From Pseudoalteromonas galatheae (GTDB lineage Bacteria > Pseudomonadota > Gammaproteobacteria > Enterobacterales > Alteromonadaceae), in the NCBI RefSeq assembly GCF_005886105.2, contig NZ_PNCO02000002.1, positions 1,105,001-1,169,000 of the forward strand: a stretch of 64,000 nt of DNA, read 5' to 3'. This document shows positions 34,435 to 41,560 of this stretch, in pieces. The translations under genes were made by a program, and so were the position numbers. The notes below the pieces were generated by a model. It searched no databases and was not told where the DNA came from. It was given only the letters and a program-made list of their open reading frames with translations. Within the stretch, counting starts at the first letter, position 1; each line of letters opens with the position of its first letter.

Positions 34435-35064
34435 ATGAATACACAAGACAATACAGCACGCACATTTTTAGCAAACCCGCGCGGTTATCAAGTCCCGCTA
34501 GACAAAATTGCAGCCCACGACATTGAAAAACACGACCTAGTAAATGGGTTTGTTGATGAGGCCAAGGCGCTATCTGAGTTGCATGACGAATTTAAGCGCA
34601 AGGTGTTTAAGAGTGTGAACACATTTATAGCTGATTTGTTTGCAAGCTATAACGTTGAGATAGGCGGTAATAAAGGCAATGTTACGTTAACCAGCTATGA
34701 TGCCAAGCGTAAAGTAGAAGTTGGCGTTGCTGATCAGATCACGTTTGGTCCTGAGATAAATGTGGCAAAAGAACTCATCGACAAGGTGATCAATGAAAAG
34801 TTGGAAACACTAGGCGAAGACAAGCTACTACGCCAAATTGTACAAGATGCGTTTAGCACAAACAGTGATGGCAATTACAACAAGGCGCGGATCATGGCAT
34901 TGCGTAAATACCGCCTAGCCAGTGATAGCGAAGATTGGGCCAATGCGATGCAAGCGCTTGATGATGCGATCATTCTCTCAAGCACCAAAACTTACGTGCG
35001 CTTTTATGAGCGTAATGCGCTAGGTAGCTGGGTTCATATCCCATTGGTTAGTAAATCTCTATAA
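34435..35064 (+). CDS. DUF3164 family protein
   Basis: 209 aa. NPRGYQVPLDKIAAHDIEKHDLVNGFVDEAKALSELHDEFK at the start, then KGNVTLTSYDAKRKVEVGVADQITFGPEINVAKELID in the middle, are family hallmarks. DUF3164 proteins are found beside transposases in Mu-like phages (Mu Gam-region neighbours). Their role is unknown; replication support is suspected. AGGGATC precedes the ATG. Confidence 0.88.
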   Translation: MNTQDNTARTFLANPRGYQVPLDKIAAHDIEKHDLVNGFVDEAKALSELHDEFKRKVFKSVNTFIADLFASYNVEIGGNKGNVTLTSYDAKRKVEVGVADQITFGPEINVAKELIDKVINEKLETLGEDKLLRQIVQDAFSTNSDGNYNKARIMALRKYRLASDSEDWANAMQALDDAIILSSTKTYVRFYERNALGSWVHIPLVSKSL

Positions 35065-35074
35065 AGGTGGCGTT

Positions 35075-35719
35075 ATGTATTTATCAAAATCAAAACTGAT
35101 TCAATTAATACATGTAGGTAAAACGAGTTTAGGCTGGGACGAAGATTTGTATCGTCAAATTTTAGTCGAACTGACTAAGAAAGAAAGCTGCGAAGGTATG
35201 AACGTAGGTGAGCTAAACAAAGTGCTGTCTCACATGAAAGACAAAGGTTTTAAAGTGGTGACTAAAAAGCGCGGTGGTAAAAACTCACCAATGACTCGTG
35301 ATATAGCTCCCGAAGACAAAACGCCACTGGATAAACTGCGCCAAGTTTGGATCGCTATGAGCCATCGTGGCTATTTACGCGATGGCTCGGAAGCCGCGCT
35401 ACTCAATTGGAGTAAATCACAAGCTAAGCGTATGAACAGTAACGTAGCTATTGAGCGTTTGGAGTGGCTACGCGCACCTATGGTTCATGCACTGATTGAG
35501 CAGTTAAAAAGCTGGTATGCGCGTCTGATGGCAAAAGACATGAAAGAGCTAGTCCCTGATTTAAAAAAGCTGCCACTGAACGATGAGGAAAAGTTCGAGG
35601 CGGGACGCATTGTGTATAAATATAACAACTTTTCAAATTGTAATGTTGAGCAGCTTGAGAGCGCTCTTAACTTCACAGGCTTAATGCTTGGCCGATATGA
35701 GGAGTCTAGTAATGGCTGA
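35075..35719 (+). CDS. gemA: GemA / Mu gp16 family regulator (DUF1018)
   Basis: 214 aa. The N-terminal KSKLIQLIHVGKTSLGWDEDLYRQILVELTKKESCEGMNVGELNKVLSHMKDKGFK is the defining DUF1018 segment, followed by PLDKLRQVWIAMSHRGYLRDGSEAALLNW. In Mu, GemA modulates host gene expression and DNA gyrase-related topology. It overlaps the Mor start by 8 bp, as in other Mu-like early operons. Confidence 0.9.
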   Translation: MYLSKSKLIQLIHVGKTSLGWDEDLYRQILVELTKKESCEGMNVGELNKVLSHMKDKGFKVVTKKRGGKNSPMTRDIAPEDKTPLDKLRQVWIAMSHRGYLRDGSEAALLNWSKSQAKRMNSNVAIERLEWLRAPMVHALIEQLKSWYARLMAKDMKELVPDLKKLPLNDEEKFEAGRIVYKYNNFSNCNVEQLESALNFTGLMLGRYEESSNG

Positions 35720-36113
35720 ACAATTTGGCAAAGGCTCAGAACGTGGTATTGGTATGTTGCTGGCTATCTTTGAGGTTGTTACTCGTGGGGTTGCCGACGT
35801 AGTTGGTGCTGAACAAGCAGGCCAGATAGGCCGTGAAGCTGTAGACCGAGTTCGTCATACATTTGGGGGCGAGAACGTTTATGTTTGCAAGGGCGTATCA
35901 CTGGATACAATTCTGAAGCACAACAAAATCTGGAGCGAGTTTACTGGAGATAACCACGTCGAACTAGCTAAGAAGCATGGCTATTCTGTGCAGTGGATAT
36001 ATGAAGTTGTTCGTACTATGAACCAGCTGAAAACGGATGAAGTACAAGGAGACCTATTCGATAGTTGCAAAGGTAAAGGGACTAAAGATGGTGGAGGGCA
36101 TTCACTATGCTGA
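35712..36113 (+). CDS. mor: Mor-family middle/late transcription activator
   Basis: 133 aa from the ATG at 35712. The region GIGMLLAIFEVVTRGVADVVGAEQAGQIGREAVDRVRHTFGGENVYVCKG and a C-terminal HTH (HVELAKKHGYSVQWIYEVVRTMNQ) match Mor/C activators. It should switch transcription from early to late genes; the two matching late promoter sites are natural candidate targets. Only one Mor/C-like gene is present, so it may combine the Mor and C roles. Confidence 0.9.
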   Translation: MAEQFGKGSERGIGMLLAIFEVVTRGVADVVGAEQAGQIGREAVDRVRHTFGGENVYVCKGVSLDTILKHNKIWSEFTGDNHVELAKKHGYSVQWIYEVVRTMNQLKTDEVQGDLFDSCKGKGTKDGGGHSLC

Positions 36114-36352
36114 AACGTGACGACGAGATCACAGTAAACACATGGCTGTTGCTGCTCCTTCTATTTACCACGCTACTACTCGGATTCGAGTTTGGAAAAA
36201 GGGTATATATAGAAGAGCAATTGGAAGAGCCAGAGCAAACAGTCAGATTCGGTCGCAACGGCGGCCCATCAATTCCACCGATAGAACCAGAAGCCCCACC
36301 TTTATATAAGGTAATTTGGGAGCTAATGAATGAGGAAGAAAATGAAGAGTAA
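36107..36352 (+). CDS. Small membrane protein, unknown (81 aa)
   Basis: One span (about 12-30, TWLLLLLLFTTLLLGFEFG) then a proline- and glutamate-rich soluble tail (RNGGPSIPPIEPEAPP). Overlaps the Mor stop by 7 bp, so it belongs to the same transcript. Possible early membrane effector such as an exclusion protein; unproven. Confidence 0.65.
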   Translation: MLKRDDEITVNTWLLLLLLFTTLLLGFEFGKRVYIEEQLEEPEQTVRFGRNGGPSIPPIEPEAPPLYKVIWELMNEEENEE

Positions 36353-36521
36353 TACTGTAGCACTACAACATATAGCTAGTTATCTAAATGCTCATGGCTG
36401 TAAAACCCTAGAAGAAGTTGACGGTGCTTTGCAGTTGCTGATTGAAACGGCTAAAGTTACACAGAGCCAGTACAGAAATGGAACTGCTGAGAAAGCGACC
36501 TCAGTCCCGTCAATTAATTAA
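36342..36521 (+). CDS. Small early protein, unknown (59 aa)
   Basis: ATG at 36342 chosen for the GAGGAAG upstream; an ATG at 36330 adds four residues. KSNTVALQHIASYLNAHGCKTLEEVDGALQLLIETAKVTQSQY is predicted all-helical. Overlaps the preceding gene. Function unknown. Confidence 0.55.
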   Translation: MKSNTVALQHIASYLNAHGCKTLEEVDGALQLLIETAKVTQSQYRNGTAEKATSVPSIN

Positions 36522-36535
36522 ACATGGAGAGAGAA

Positions 36536-36640
36536 ATGGGAATACCTTCAATCGAAGAGGCTATCATGCTATTTGTCATTAGTTCGGTATCAATACTTTT
36601 TATTGTGCTGTTCGTAGCGTGGTGTAAGAAAAAGCGATAA
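36536..36640 (+). CDS. Single-span micropeptide (34 aa)
   Basis: MGIPSIEEAIMLFVISSVSI then a hydrophobic stretch to a KKKR end: one membrane span with a basic cytoplasmic anchor. GGAGAG lies upstream. It ends the early operon. Real status is likely but not proven. Confidence 0.5.
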   Translation: MGIPSIEEAIMLFVISSVSILFIVLFVAWCKKKR

Positions 36641-36676
36641 AAAAGCAGCGTATCTTAAAGCGCTACTGTTTTACTA
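36641..36676 (+). terminator. Possible early-operon terminator
   Basis: Imperfect stem AGCAGCG / CGCTACT followed by GTTTT directly after the micropeptide gene. The stem has a mismatch, so it is weak. Confidence 0.4.
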
Positions 36677-36753
36677 AGGATGTTAATAGATAACGACTGA
36701 CCTATCAGGTGGTACTGAAACTCCACCTGATTAGGAGAGTCTTGGAGATAGTT

Positions 36754-37614
36754 TTGTCAAAAGTGATACTCTTCAAATCTCGATGGTTCACCTTTGAGGC
36801 CACAAACCTCTATAACAATAAGGTTAATAGTCAAAGTGTAACCAATCTTTACGAAAGTCTTAAAATGGCGATAGAAAAAATAGATAGCCATATGAAGTTC
36901 GATAAATATCTTAATTCCGAGACTATTTTAAATAAGCAAATTTTAAGCATCGTAGATTTATTTAATAGCCAAGATCATTATTTTTATAACGAGCTAGGTT
37001 CATTACTTATGTTTGTTGATGACTTGGATAAAGTTGCACAGCATAATCCACTGGCTTTAAAAAAAATAAAAAGAGATTTAATTAGGCAAAGGACTGTTGT
37101 TCAATGGCACGATTTCAGGTTTGAGCTTAGGGTGACAGCTTCCCTTTTATCGAAAGGTCTTAAGGTAATTGCTCAGGAAAGTCCAGATTTAAAAATACAT
37201 GATCACGATTCAGAGATATTTGCAGAGATAACGAGAGCTTCTTTGTCTGCTAAGAAGAAGAACAGTTACCTACAAAAAATACCTATTGCCATAGATAAAA
37301 AGAACAAAAAGGCATATGCGAAAAAAGATGCGGTTTTGTTTGTAGACGTCACAAATGTTTTGTTCTTAGAGGATAGTCTCAATTACTTACAAAATTATTC
37401 CTCTGTTATAGCAGAGCTTAGAGCCAGAAAAGATATACGATTTGGGGCTGTATTGCTCATGAACTATGCTTATGAGCCTAGTTTATCTAGATACAATACT
37501 CTATACACTAAGATTTTATATGAGCATTGTAGTCCAGAAGTTCTAAAGTTTATGAATGAAACTTTTCCAAGCAGCGGGGTGGAAAAAAAGCTCGTGTTAT
37601 CAAAAGTTGGATAG
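36754..37614 (+). CDS. Right-terminal cargo protein, degenerate PD-(D/E)XK-like
   Basis: 286 aa from a TTG at 36754 with GGAG 6 bases ahead; an upstream GTG at 36709 would place the start inside a 9-bp hairpin (ATCAGGTGG / CCACCTGAT, 36704-36731). AT-rich and unlike the phage core. The middle part DFRFELRVTASLLSKGLKVI...SPDLKI...EIFAEITRAS resembles a restriction-type nuclease core (helix, PD, E-x-x), but T replaces the usual Lys, so activity is uncertain. It lies alone between the early operon and the right phage end, a usual cargo or defence position. Confidence 0.72.
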   Translation: MSKVILFKSRWFTFEATNLYNNKVNSQSVTNLYESLKMAIEKIDSHMKFDKYLNSETILNKQILSIVDLFNSQDHYFYNELGSLLMFVDDLDKVAQHNPLALKKIKRDLIRQRTVVQWHDFRFELRVTASLLSKGLKVIAQESPDLKIHDHDSEIFAEITRASLSAKKKNSYLQKIPIAIDKKNKKAYAKKDAVLFVDVTNVLFLEDSLNYLQNYSSVIAELRARKDIRFGAVLLMNYAYEPSLSRYNTLYTKILYEHCSPEVLKFMNETFPSSGVEKKLVLSKVG

Positions 37615-37705
37615 CAGTAAGGTTATGTAGTCTGTTTTGAAGTGATTTCACCTTTAGTTTGATAATGTTAAACGCATTTTAAAATAGTCTCTCATCCAAT
37701 CCCGA

Positions 37706-37768
37706 ACTTTCCCACATATTCCCGTAGTTTTCGCACAATTAGCTATAGAGTTTTTGTACATTGGATCA
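37706..37768. promoter_or_regulatory. Right prophage end with transposase-site repeats
   Basis: ACTTTCCCACA (37706-37716) and GTTTTCGCACA (37727-37737) are inverted copies of the left-end TGTGCGAAAAC sites, spaced 21 bp. The element ends ...TTGGATCA at 37768; read inward this is TGATCC, matching TGATGCC at the left end. The outer site is 31 bp from the end versus 8 bp on the left, so the ends are asymmetric. Confidence 0.65.
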
Positions 37769-37797
37769 TCAAGCAAAAAGAATAAAACATCCTAGTT
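37769..37797. repeat. Right 29-bp direct repeat flanking the prophage
   Basis: Identical to 1845-1873; it then continues into CGTAGCGAGCC, the normal next block of the host array, whereas the left copy runs into phage DNA. This restores an intact host repeat if the prophage and one copy are removed. Confidence 0.85.
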
Positions 37798-38092
37798 CGT
37801 AGCGAGCCAGGACCTTATTAAAGATCGTGAGGCAAGCTCGCTCCCGCCACATCAGCACTGAGCAGCATGGTCGGAGGTGGTTTACCCGCCGAGCTGTTGG
37901 GCTCCCCAAACAAAGAGAGTAAAACGTCCCACTTCGTAGCGAGCCAGGGCCTTATTAAAGGTTGATTAACAGCATTCATCCATGGATCTAATCGACATTA
38001 GTACATCCATGTACGTCAAACCCGTTGCAGCAATGCAGCGGGTTTTTTGCTGTTTAGAAAATCTCGCGAGGTAAACTCGTTTCCACCATATA
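37798..38092. repeat. rRNA-distal repeat array, right part
   Basis: Continuation of the array seen at 1331-1873: REP-like units at 37823-37850 and 38062-38088, the GGTCGGAGGTGGTTTACCC half near 37870, and 5S-tail-like CAGGGCCTTATTAAAG near 37945. No gene in this stretch. Confidence 0.78.
38018..38049 (+). terminator. Third rrn-type terminator copy
   Basis: AACCCG / CGGGTT stem with a T run, nearly identical to 1291-1324. Confidence 0.7.
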
Positions 38093-38099
38093 CACATTG

Positions 38100-38957
38100 C
38101 TAGGGTTTGAAAAAACTCCAGGCGATAAAACGGCTTGTCTTATTACCTTGTTCCATCTCGATCACTTTTACTTGCTCTGCAGCGAACTGTTTAAGTTGCT
38201 GTTTAAGTGGTTTGACGTTGTCTTTATTAGAGATAAGGGAAGTAAACCAATAAACTTGCTCTTTGAAAGTGACACTCTCAGAGATCATATCCAGTATAAA
38301 GCGCTTTTCTCCACCTTCACACCATAGCTCTTGAGCTTGACCGCCAAAATTTAGCGAGGCTTGTGGTGCTCGGTTAAGGTTTTTCCACTTTCTTTGCGTG
38401 CCCTTGTTGGCATCTGCTTCACTGGAATGGAAGGGCGGGTTACACATTGAAAAATGATAAAACTGGTTTGCTTTTATTATTGTTTTAAAAAAGTGATTAG
38501 GCTGCTTTTGTTGCATCACTTTTACCGGCAACTTATTTAGTTCTGCGATGGTTTTGGCACACTTCACAGCAAGAGGATTGATGTCAGAGGCCACAAAGCG
38601 CCAGTTATATTCTCTTGATCCCAAGATGGGATAGATCAAATTGGCACCAGTGCCAATATCTACGCCTTGCACCTTATCGGGCAAGTTACTTTCATCTAAC
38701 AGATCTTTCAGCGCATGGATATAGTCTGCTCTGCCTGGAACTGGCGGGCATAAAAATTGTGCGGGGATATCCCAAACTTGTATATCGTAGTCTGATTTAA
38801 GCAATGCCTTATTTAACAGTTTTACGGCATCTGGATTAGTGAAGTCGATGCTTTTTATGCCATCAGATCGGTTGTAAGTAAAATTCTTTAAAGCGGGTTC
38901 AATCGCTATAAGCTTGTCTAGATCATAGCCTGAATTATGCTTGTTTCTTGGGTGCAC
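38100..38957 (-). CDS. rlmF: 23S rRNA m6A1618 methyltransferase RlmF
   Basis: 285 aa. N-terminal MHPRNKHNSGYDLDKL is characteristic of RlmF. The SAM-binding motif VQGVDIGTGANLIYP is near 97-111, the acidic FVASDINPLAVKCA near 122, and the catalytic N6-adenine motif NPPF in SMCNPPFHSSEADA near 176. It methylates A1618 of 23S rRNA before full 50S assembly. Usual family length is about 290-310 aa. Transcribed toward the rRNA-distal repeats. Confidence 0.93.
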   Translation of the reverse strand: MHPRNKHNSGYDLDKLIAIEPALKNFTYNRSDGIKSIDFTNPDAVKLLNKALLKSDYDIQVWDIPAQFLCPPVPGRADYIHALKDLLDESNLPDKVQGVDIGTGANLIYPILGSREYNWRFVASDINPLAVKCAKTIAELNKLPVKVMQQKQPNHFFKTIIKANQFYHFSMCNPPFHSSEADANKGTQRKWKNLNRAPQASLNFGGQAQELWCEGGEKRFILDMISESVTFKEQVYWFTSLISNKDNVKPLKQQLKQFAAEQVKVIEMEQGNKTSRFIAWSFFKP

Positions 38958-39133
38958 AGGATTCTTCGAATAAATAAAAAGGATTATAACACTTTTAATC
39001 GAACGCTTAAGTCTTGAATACTGGCTTTATCTTAAAGGCATATCAACCCTTTTATTTGCTTCGTTTAAGAGTTTACTTATCAATCAGTCAACTGGTACGA
39101 TGAGGTTAGTGTTCAAAGAATAAAAACAAAGAA

Positions 39134-40054
39134 ATGATAGAGCAAAAATCACTATTAGTAGATATAGCAGATGGACATAAACTCCATCTCAGATATATAG
39201 CAAAACCGGATAGTAGCGGCCCCGCTGTGTTTTTTATGCATGGTGCGGTTGAAAATGGCAAAATTTTTTATACTGAAAGTAATAAAGGGCTAGCGCCTTT
39301 TTTAGCTGAACACGGCTATCGCTGTTTTGTTGGTGATCTTCGTGGGCGAGGAGAGAGCATACCTAAAATCGACGCTGAAGCGGATTATGGTCAAACTGAA
39401 TCAATCTTGCACGAAATCCCTGAAATGCTGAATTTTATCGAACGATATACCGGATCTAGAGCACAATATTGGATTGCGCATTCTTGGGGAGGGGTATTGA
39501 TGAATAGTGTTTTTGCACGCTTTCCTGAAGAAATTCCGCATGTTAAAGCATGTGTTTATTTTGGCTCTAAGCGTAGTTTACATAACAATCACCCGAGCAA
39601 ATTACTGAAAGCAAACCTGATATGGTTTAACGTTGCGCACTATTATTCGAAAAAGCATGGGTACTTACCTGCGAAGAGGCTCGGTTGGGGAAGTGATGAT
39701 GAGTCTTTAAAATCACATGCTCAAAGCGCTGACTGGGCACAGAAGCACCCATGGATTGACTCCGATGACGGTTTTAATTACGCCGAGGTATTACAAGACA
39801 TGACGTTGCCTCCAATCTTGCACATTGCGGGCGTTAAAGATAAAGCACTGGCACAACCTGTTGATATTCAAGCGTTCATTCGTGAATCAGGAAAGGGGAT
39901 ACAAGAACTCAGAATTTATGGAAAAAGTCACGGCCATCGGCACAATTATGGGCACATAGACATGTTAACCCATAAACATGCACGCGATGATCAGTTTAAA
40001 GATTTACTGGCGTGGTTTGATCGCTTTGCGGTTGAGCAATCATCTTCTCAATAA
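39134..40054 (+). CDS. Alpha/beta hydrolase
   Basis: 306 aa. Oxyanion region FMHGAVENG near 34, nucleophile motif AHSWGG near 119 (Ser), a possible acid near HIAGVKDKALAQP and late His in GHRHNYGHIDMLTHK. Cytoplasmic, no signal peptide. Substrate unknown; lipase/esterase or lysophospholipase-like type. Its 3' end overlaps the convergent sulfotransferase gene by 59 bp. Confidence 0.85.
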   Translation: MIEQKSLLVDIADGHKLHLRYIAKPDSSGPAVFFMHGAVENGKIFYTESNKGLAPFLAEHGYRCFVGDLRGRGESIPKIDAEADYGQTESILHEIPEMLNFIERYTGSRAQYWIAHSWGGVLMNSVFARFPEEIPHVKACVYFGSKRSLHNNHPSKLLKANLIWFNVAHYYSKKHGYLPAKRLGWGSDDESLKSHAQSADWAQKHPWIDSDDGFNYAEVLQDMTLPPILHIAGVKDKALAQPVDIQAFIRESGKGIQELRIYGKSHGHRHNYGHIDMLTHKHARDDQFKDLLAWFDRFAVEQSSSQ

Positions 40055-41462
40055 ACGCTTCATATCGCTGCCACTTTTCGAGAGGCTGCGTGCTGATTGG
40101 CTTTCTGACCTGAGCCTTACTTAACGTATGCACCGGCTTTTTAGATTTGTGAAACTCCAAGCATTCTGGTTCGTATTTTTGATATAGAAAGCTCAAGCAT
40201 TGCTTGATGGTCTTTTCGGGTTCAGCGATAAGTTGTTCGTAACTGAGCGTAAAAATATCTCTTTTCATAAACTGGTTAAAATGTGACATCAAGTCACTTT
40301 GCGCTTGCGCATACAAGGCAAATTCACTTAAAGAGCAGAAGTAGGGCTCGCTTTCGGCGAAATGATTACTATAGACCGACCACGCTGTCGCATTGAGGTT
40401 GCGAGTTAAATGAATAATTCGTGCCTCAGGGAATAGTTTGTGGATTAAGCCCAGATTTTGAAAATTAGCTGGAAGTTTATTGATCACCACTTCTTCCGAC
40501 ACCCGATGCCGCTTTATCTCGTCGACATAGAGTAAGCGGCAATGATCTAACATGGAGTTACTTAGTTGGTCTAAACAAGCTGGGAACTCTGCATTATTAC
40601 GTTTAAAGAGGTAAGGGACAATTTTATCGCTGATCACGGTATTCTCACCTAGTGTGCCAACATGTGAATGTTGCACTAGCATTTGCTCTAAGAGAGTCGA
40701 ACCTGTTCTCGGTAAACCAACAATAAAAACAGGTGTAAATGTTGTCTTAACCCTATCACTAGGTTTATCAAAAAATGCTTTACCACAATGTTGTTTGATT
40801 GATTCAAAAAAAGGCAGCATGTCTACAGTACGAAACTCGCTCATCAGCAGCTGTGTATCATTCGCTAAGGCATAGTTATCTTGAGCTGCATTATAGTTAC
40901 CTAATTGTTCATGACACTTAGCAAGAGCATAGTGGACCACTGCTTTTAGCCTCGGTGCTTCAAACTCATTTTCCAGTTTCTCTAAAATCGCTAAATATGT
41001 AGGTAATTCTTTGGCTGAGGACATTTGTACCAGTTCGTACAGCATAAATGCTGTCACGGTACTATGAGGACAATCTAACCCCGCCTTAAAGACGTTTTTA
41101 GCTTGTTCAATAAAGCCATAGTCCAGATAAAATTGACCGAGTTGGTAATGGGCTTGAGCATTATGTTTTGCCACGCTTAAGGTGTATTCAAGTACGGTTT
41201 TTGCGTCAACAGGTGAACCAACGGCTAAAAACGCATCGGCCAAGGCGAAGAGCGGTTCAAGCATTTTTGGTAAATGTTCGCAGGCTCTTTTTAAATAGTA
41301 GATTGCGTTATCATATTGCTCTAAACGCATGCATATGCGGCCTAAACCAAATAGAGCAGGACCGTTGTTAGGTGACTGTTTTAGTACAGACTTGTACATA
41401 AACTCAGCTTCTCTAAGCTTATTTTCGGCCAATAATTCGTTGGCTCGCTTTAATAACAACAT
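39996..41462 (-). CDS. TPR-sulfotransferase
   Basis: 488 aa. Residues 1-210 hold several TPR helices (GPALFGLGRICMRLEQYDNAIYYLKRACEHLP; AHYQLGQFYLDYGFIEQAKNVFKAGL). The sulfotransferase domain begins near 245 with the PAPS-binding loop VFIVGLPRTGSTLLEQML and has a second PAPS contact at ARIIHLTRNLNATAWSVYSNHF. Such fusions are common in marine gammaproteobacteria; the acceptor is unknown. Convergent overlap with the hydrolase gene. Confidence 0.9.
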   Translation of the reverse strand: MLLLKRANELLAENKLREAEFMYKSVLKQSPNNGPALFGLGRICMRLEQYDNAIYYLKRACEHLPKMLEPLFALADAFLAVGSPVDAKTVLEYTLSVAKHNAQAHYQLGQFYLDYGFIEQAKNVFKAGLDCPHSTVTAFMLYELVQMSSAKELPTYLAILEKLENEFEAPRLKAVVHYALAKCHEQLGNYNAAQDNYALANDTQLLMSEFRTVDMLPFFESIKQHCGKAFFDKPSDRVKTTFTPVFIVGLPRTGSTLLEQMLVQHSHVGTLGENTVISDKIVPYLFKRNNAEFPACLDQLSNSMLDHCRLLYVDEIKRHRVSEEVVINKLPANFQNLGLIHKLFPEARIIHLTRNLNATAWSVYSNHFAESEPYFCSLSEFALYAQAQSDLMSHFNQFMKRDIFTLSYEQLIAEPEKTIKQCLSFLYQKYEPECLEFHKSKKPVHTLSKAQVRKPISTQPLEKWQRYEAFIEKMIAQPQSDQTTPVNL

Positions 41463-41507
41463 TTTCGTATTCAGAGTTAACTACTTTGTTATATAGGATA
41501 AAAATAA

Positions 41508-41539
41508 AAAGGCGAAATAGCTAATGCTAGTTCGCCTTT
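41508..41539 (-). terminator. Terminator of the TonB-dependent receptor gene
   Basis: Perfect 9-bp stem AAAGGCGAA / TTCGCCTTT followed on the minus strand by TTATTTTT, 22 bp after the receptor stop. Confidence 0.85.
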
Positions 41540-41560
41540 GTTTCTGGGTTACAGTAAAAG

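Larger units (their letters stand above)
1874..37768. mobile_element. BcepMu-like transposable siphovirus prophage
   Basis: A complete 35.9-kb transposable prophage with TG...CA termini. The early module reads rightward: Ner-like protein, DDE transposase, AAA ATPase, DUF3164, GemA/gp16, Mor. The late module reads leftward: lysis, terminase, portal, gpF, gpG, protease, gpT capsid, tail. The early region is therefore inverted relative to Mu, the arrangement known for BcepMu and relatives. The tail genes (tube plus tape measure, no sheath seen) indicate a siphovirus. No tyrosine or serine integrase is present. Every structural gene seen is full-length, so the prophage may be functional; this is inference. 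Confidence 0.92.

Noticed and set aside
1845..37797. Site-specific att sites of a tyrosine integrase
   Set aside because: The 29-bp flanking repeats look like attL/attR, but no tyrosine or serine integrase or excisionase gene is visible; a DDE transposase and MuB-like ATPase are present instead.
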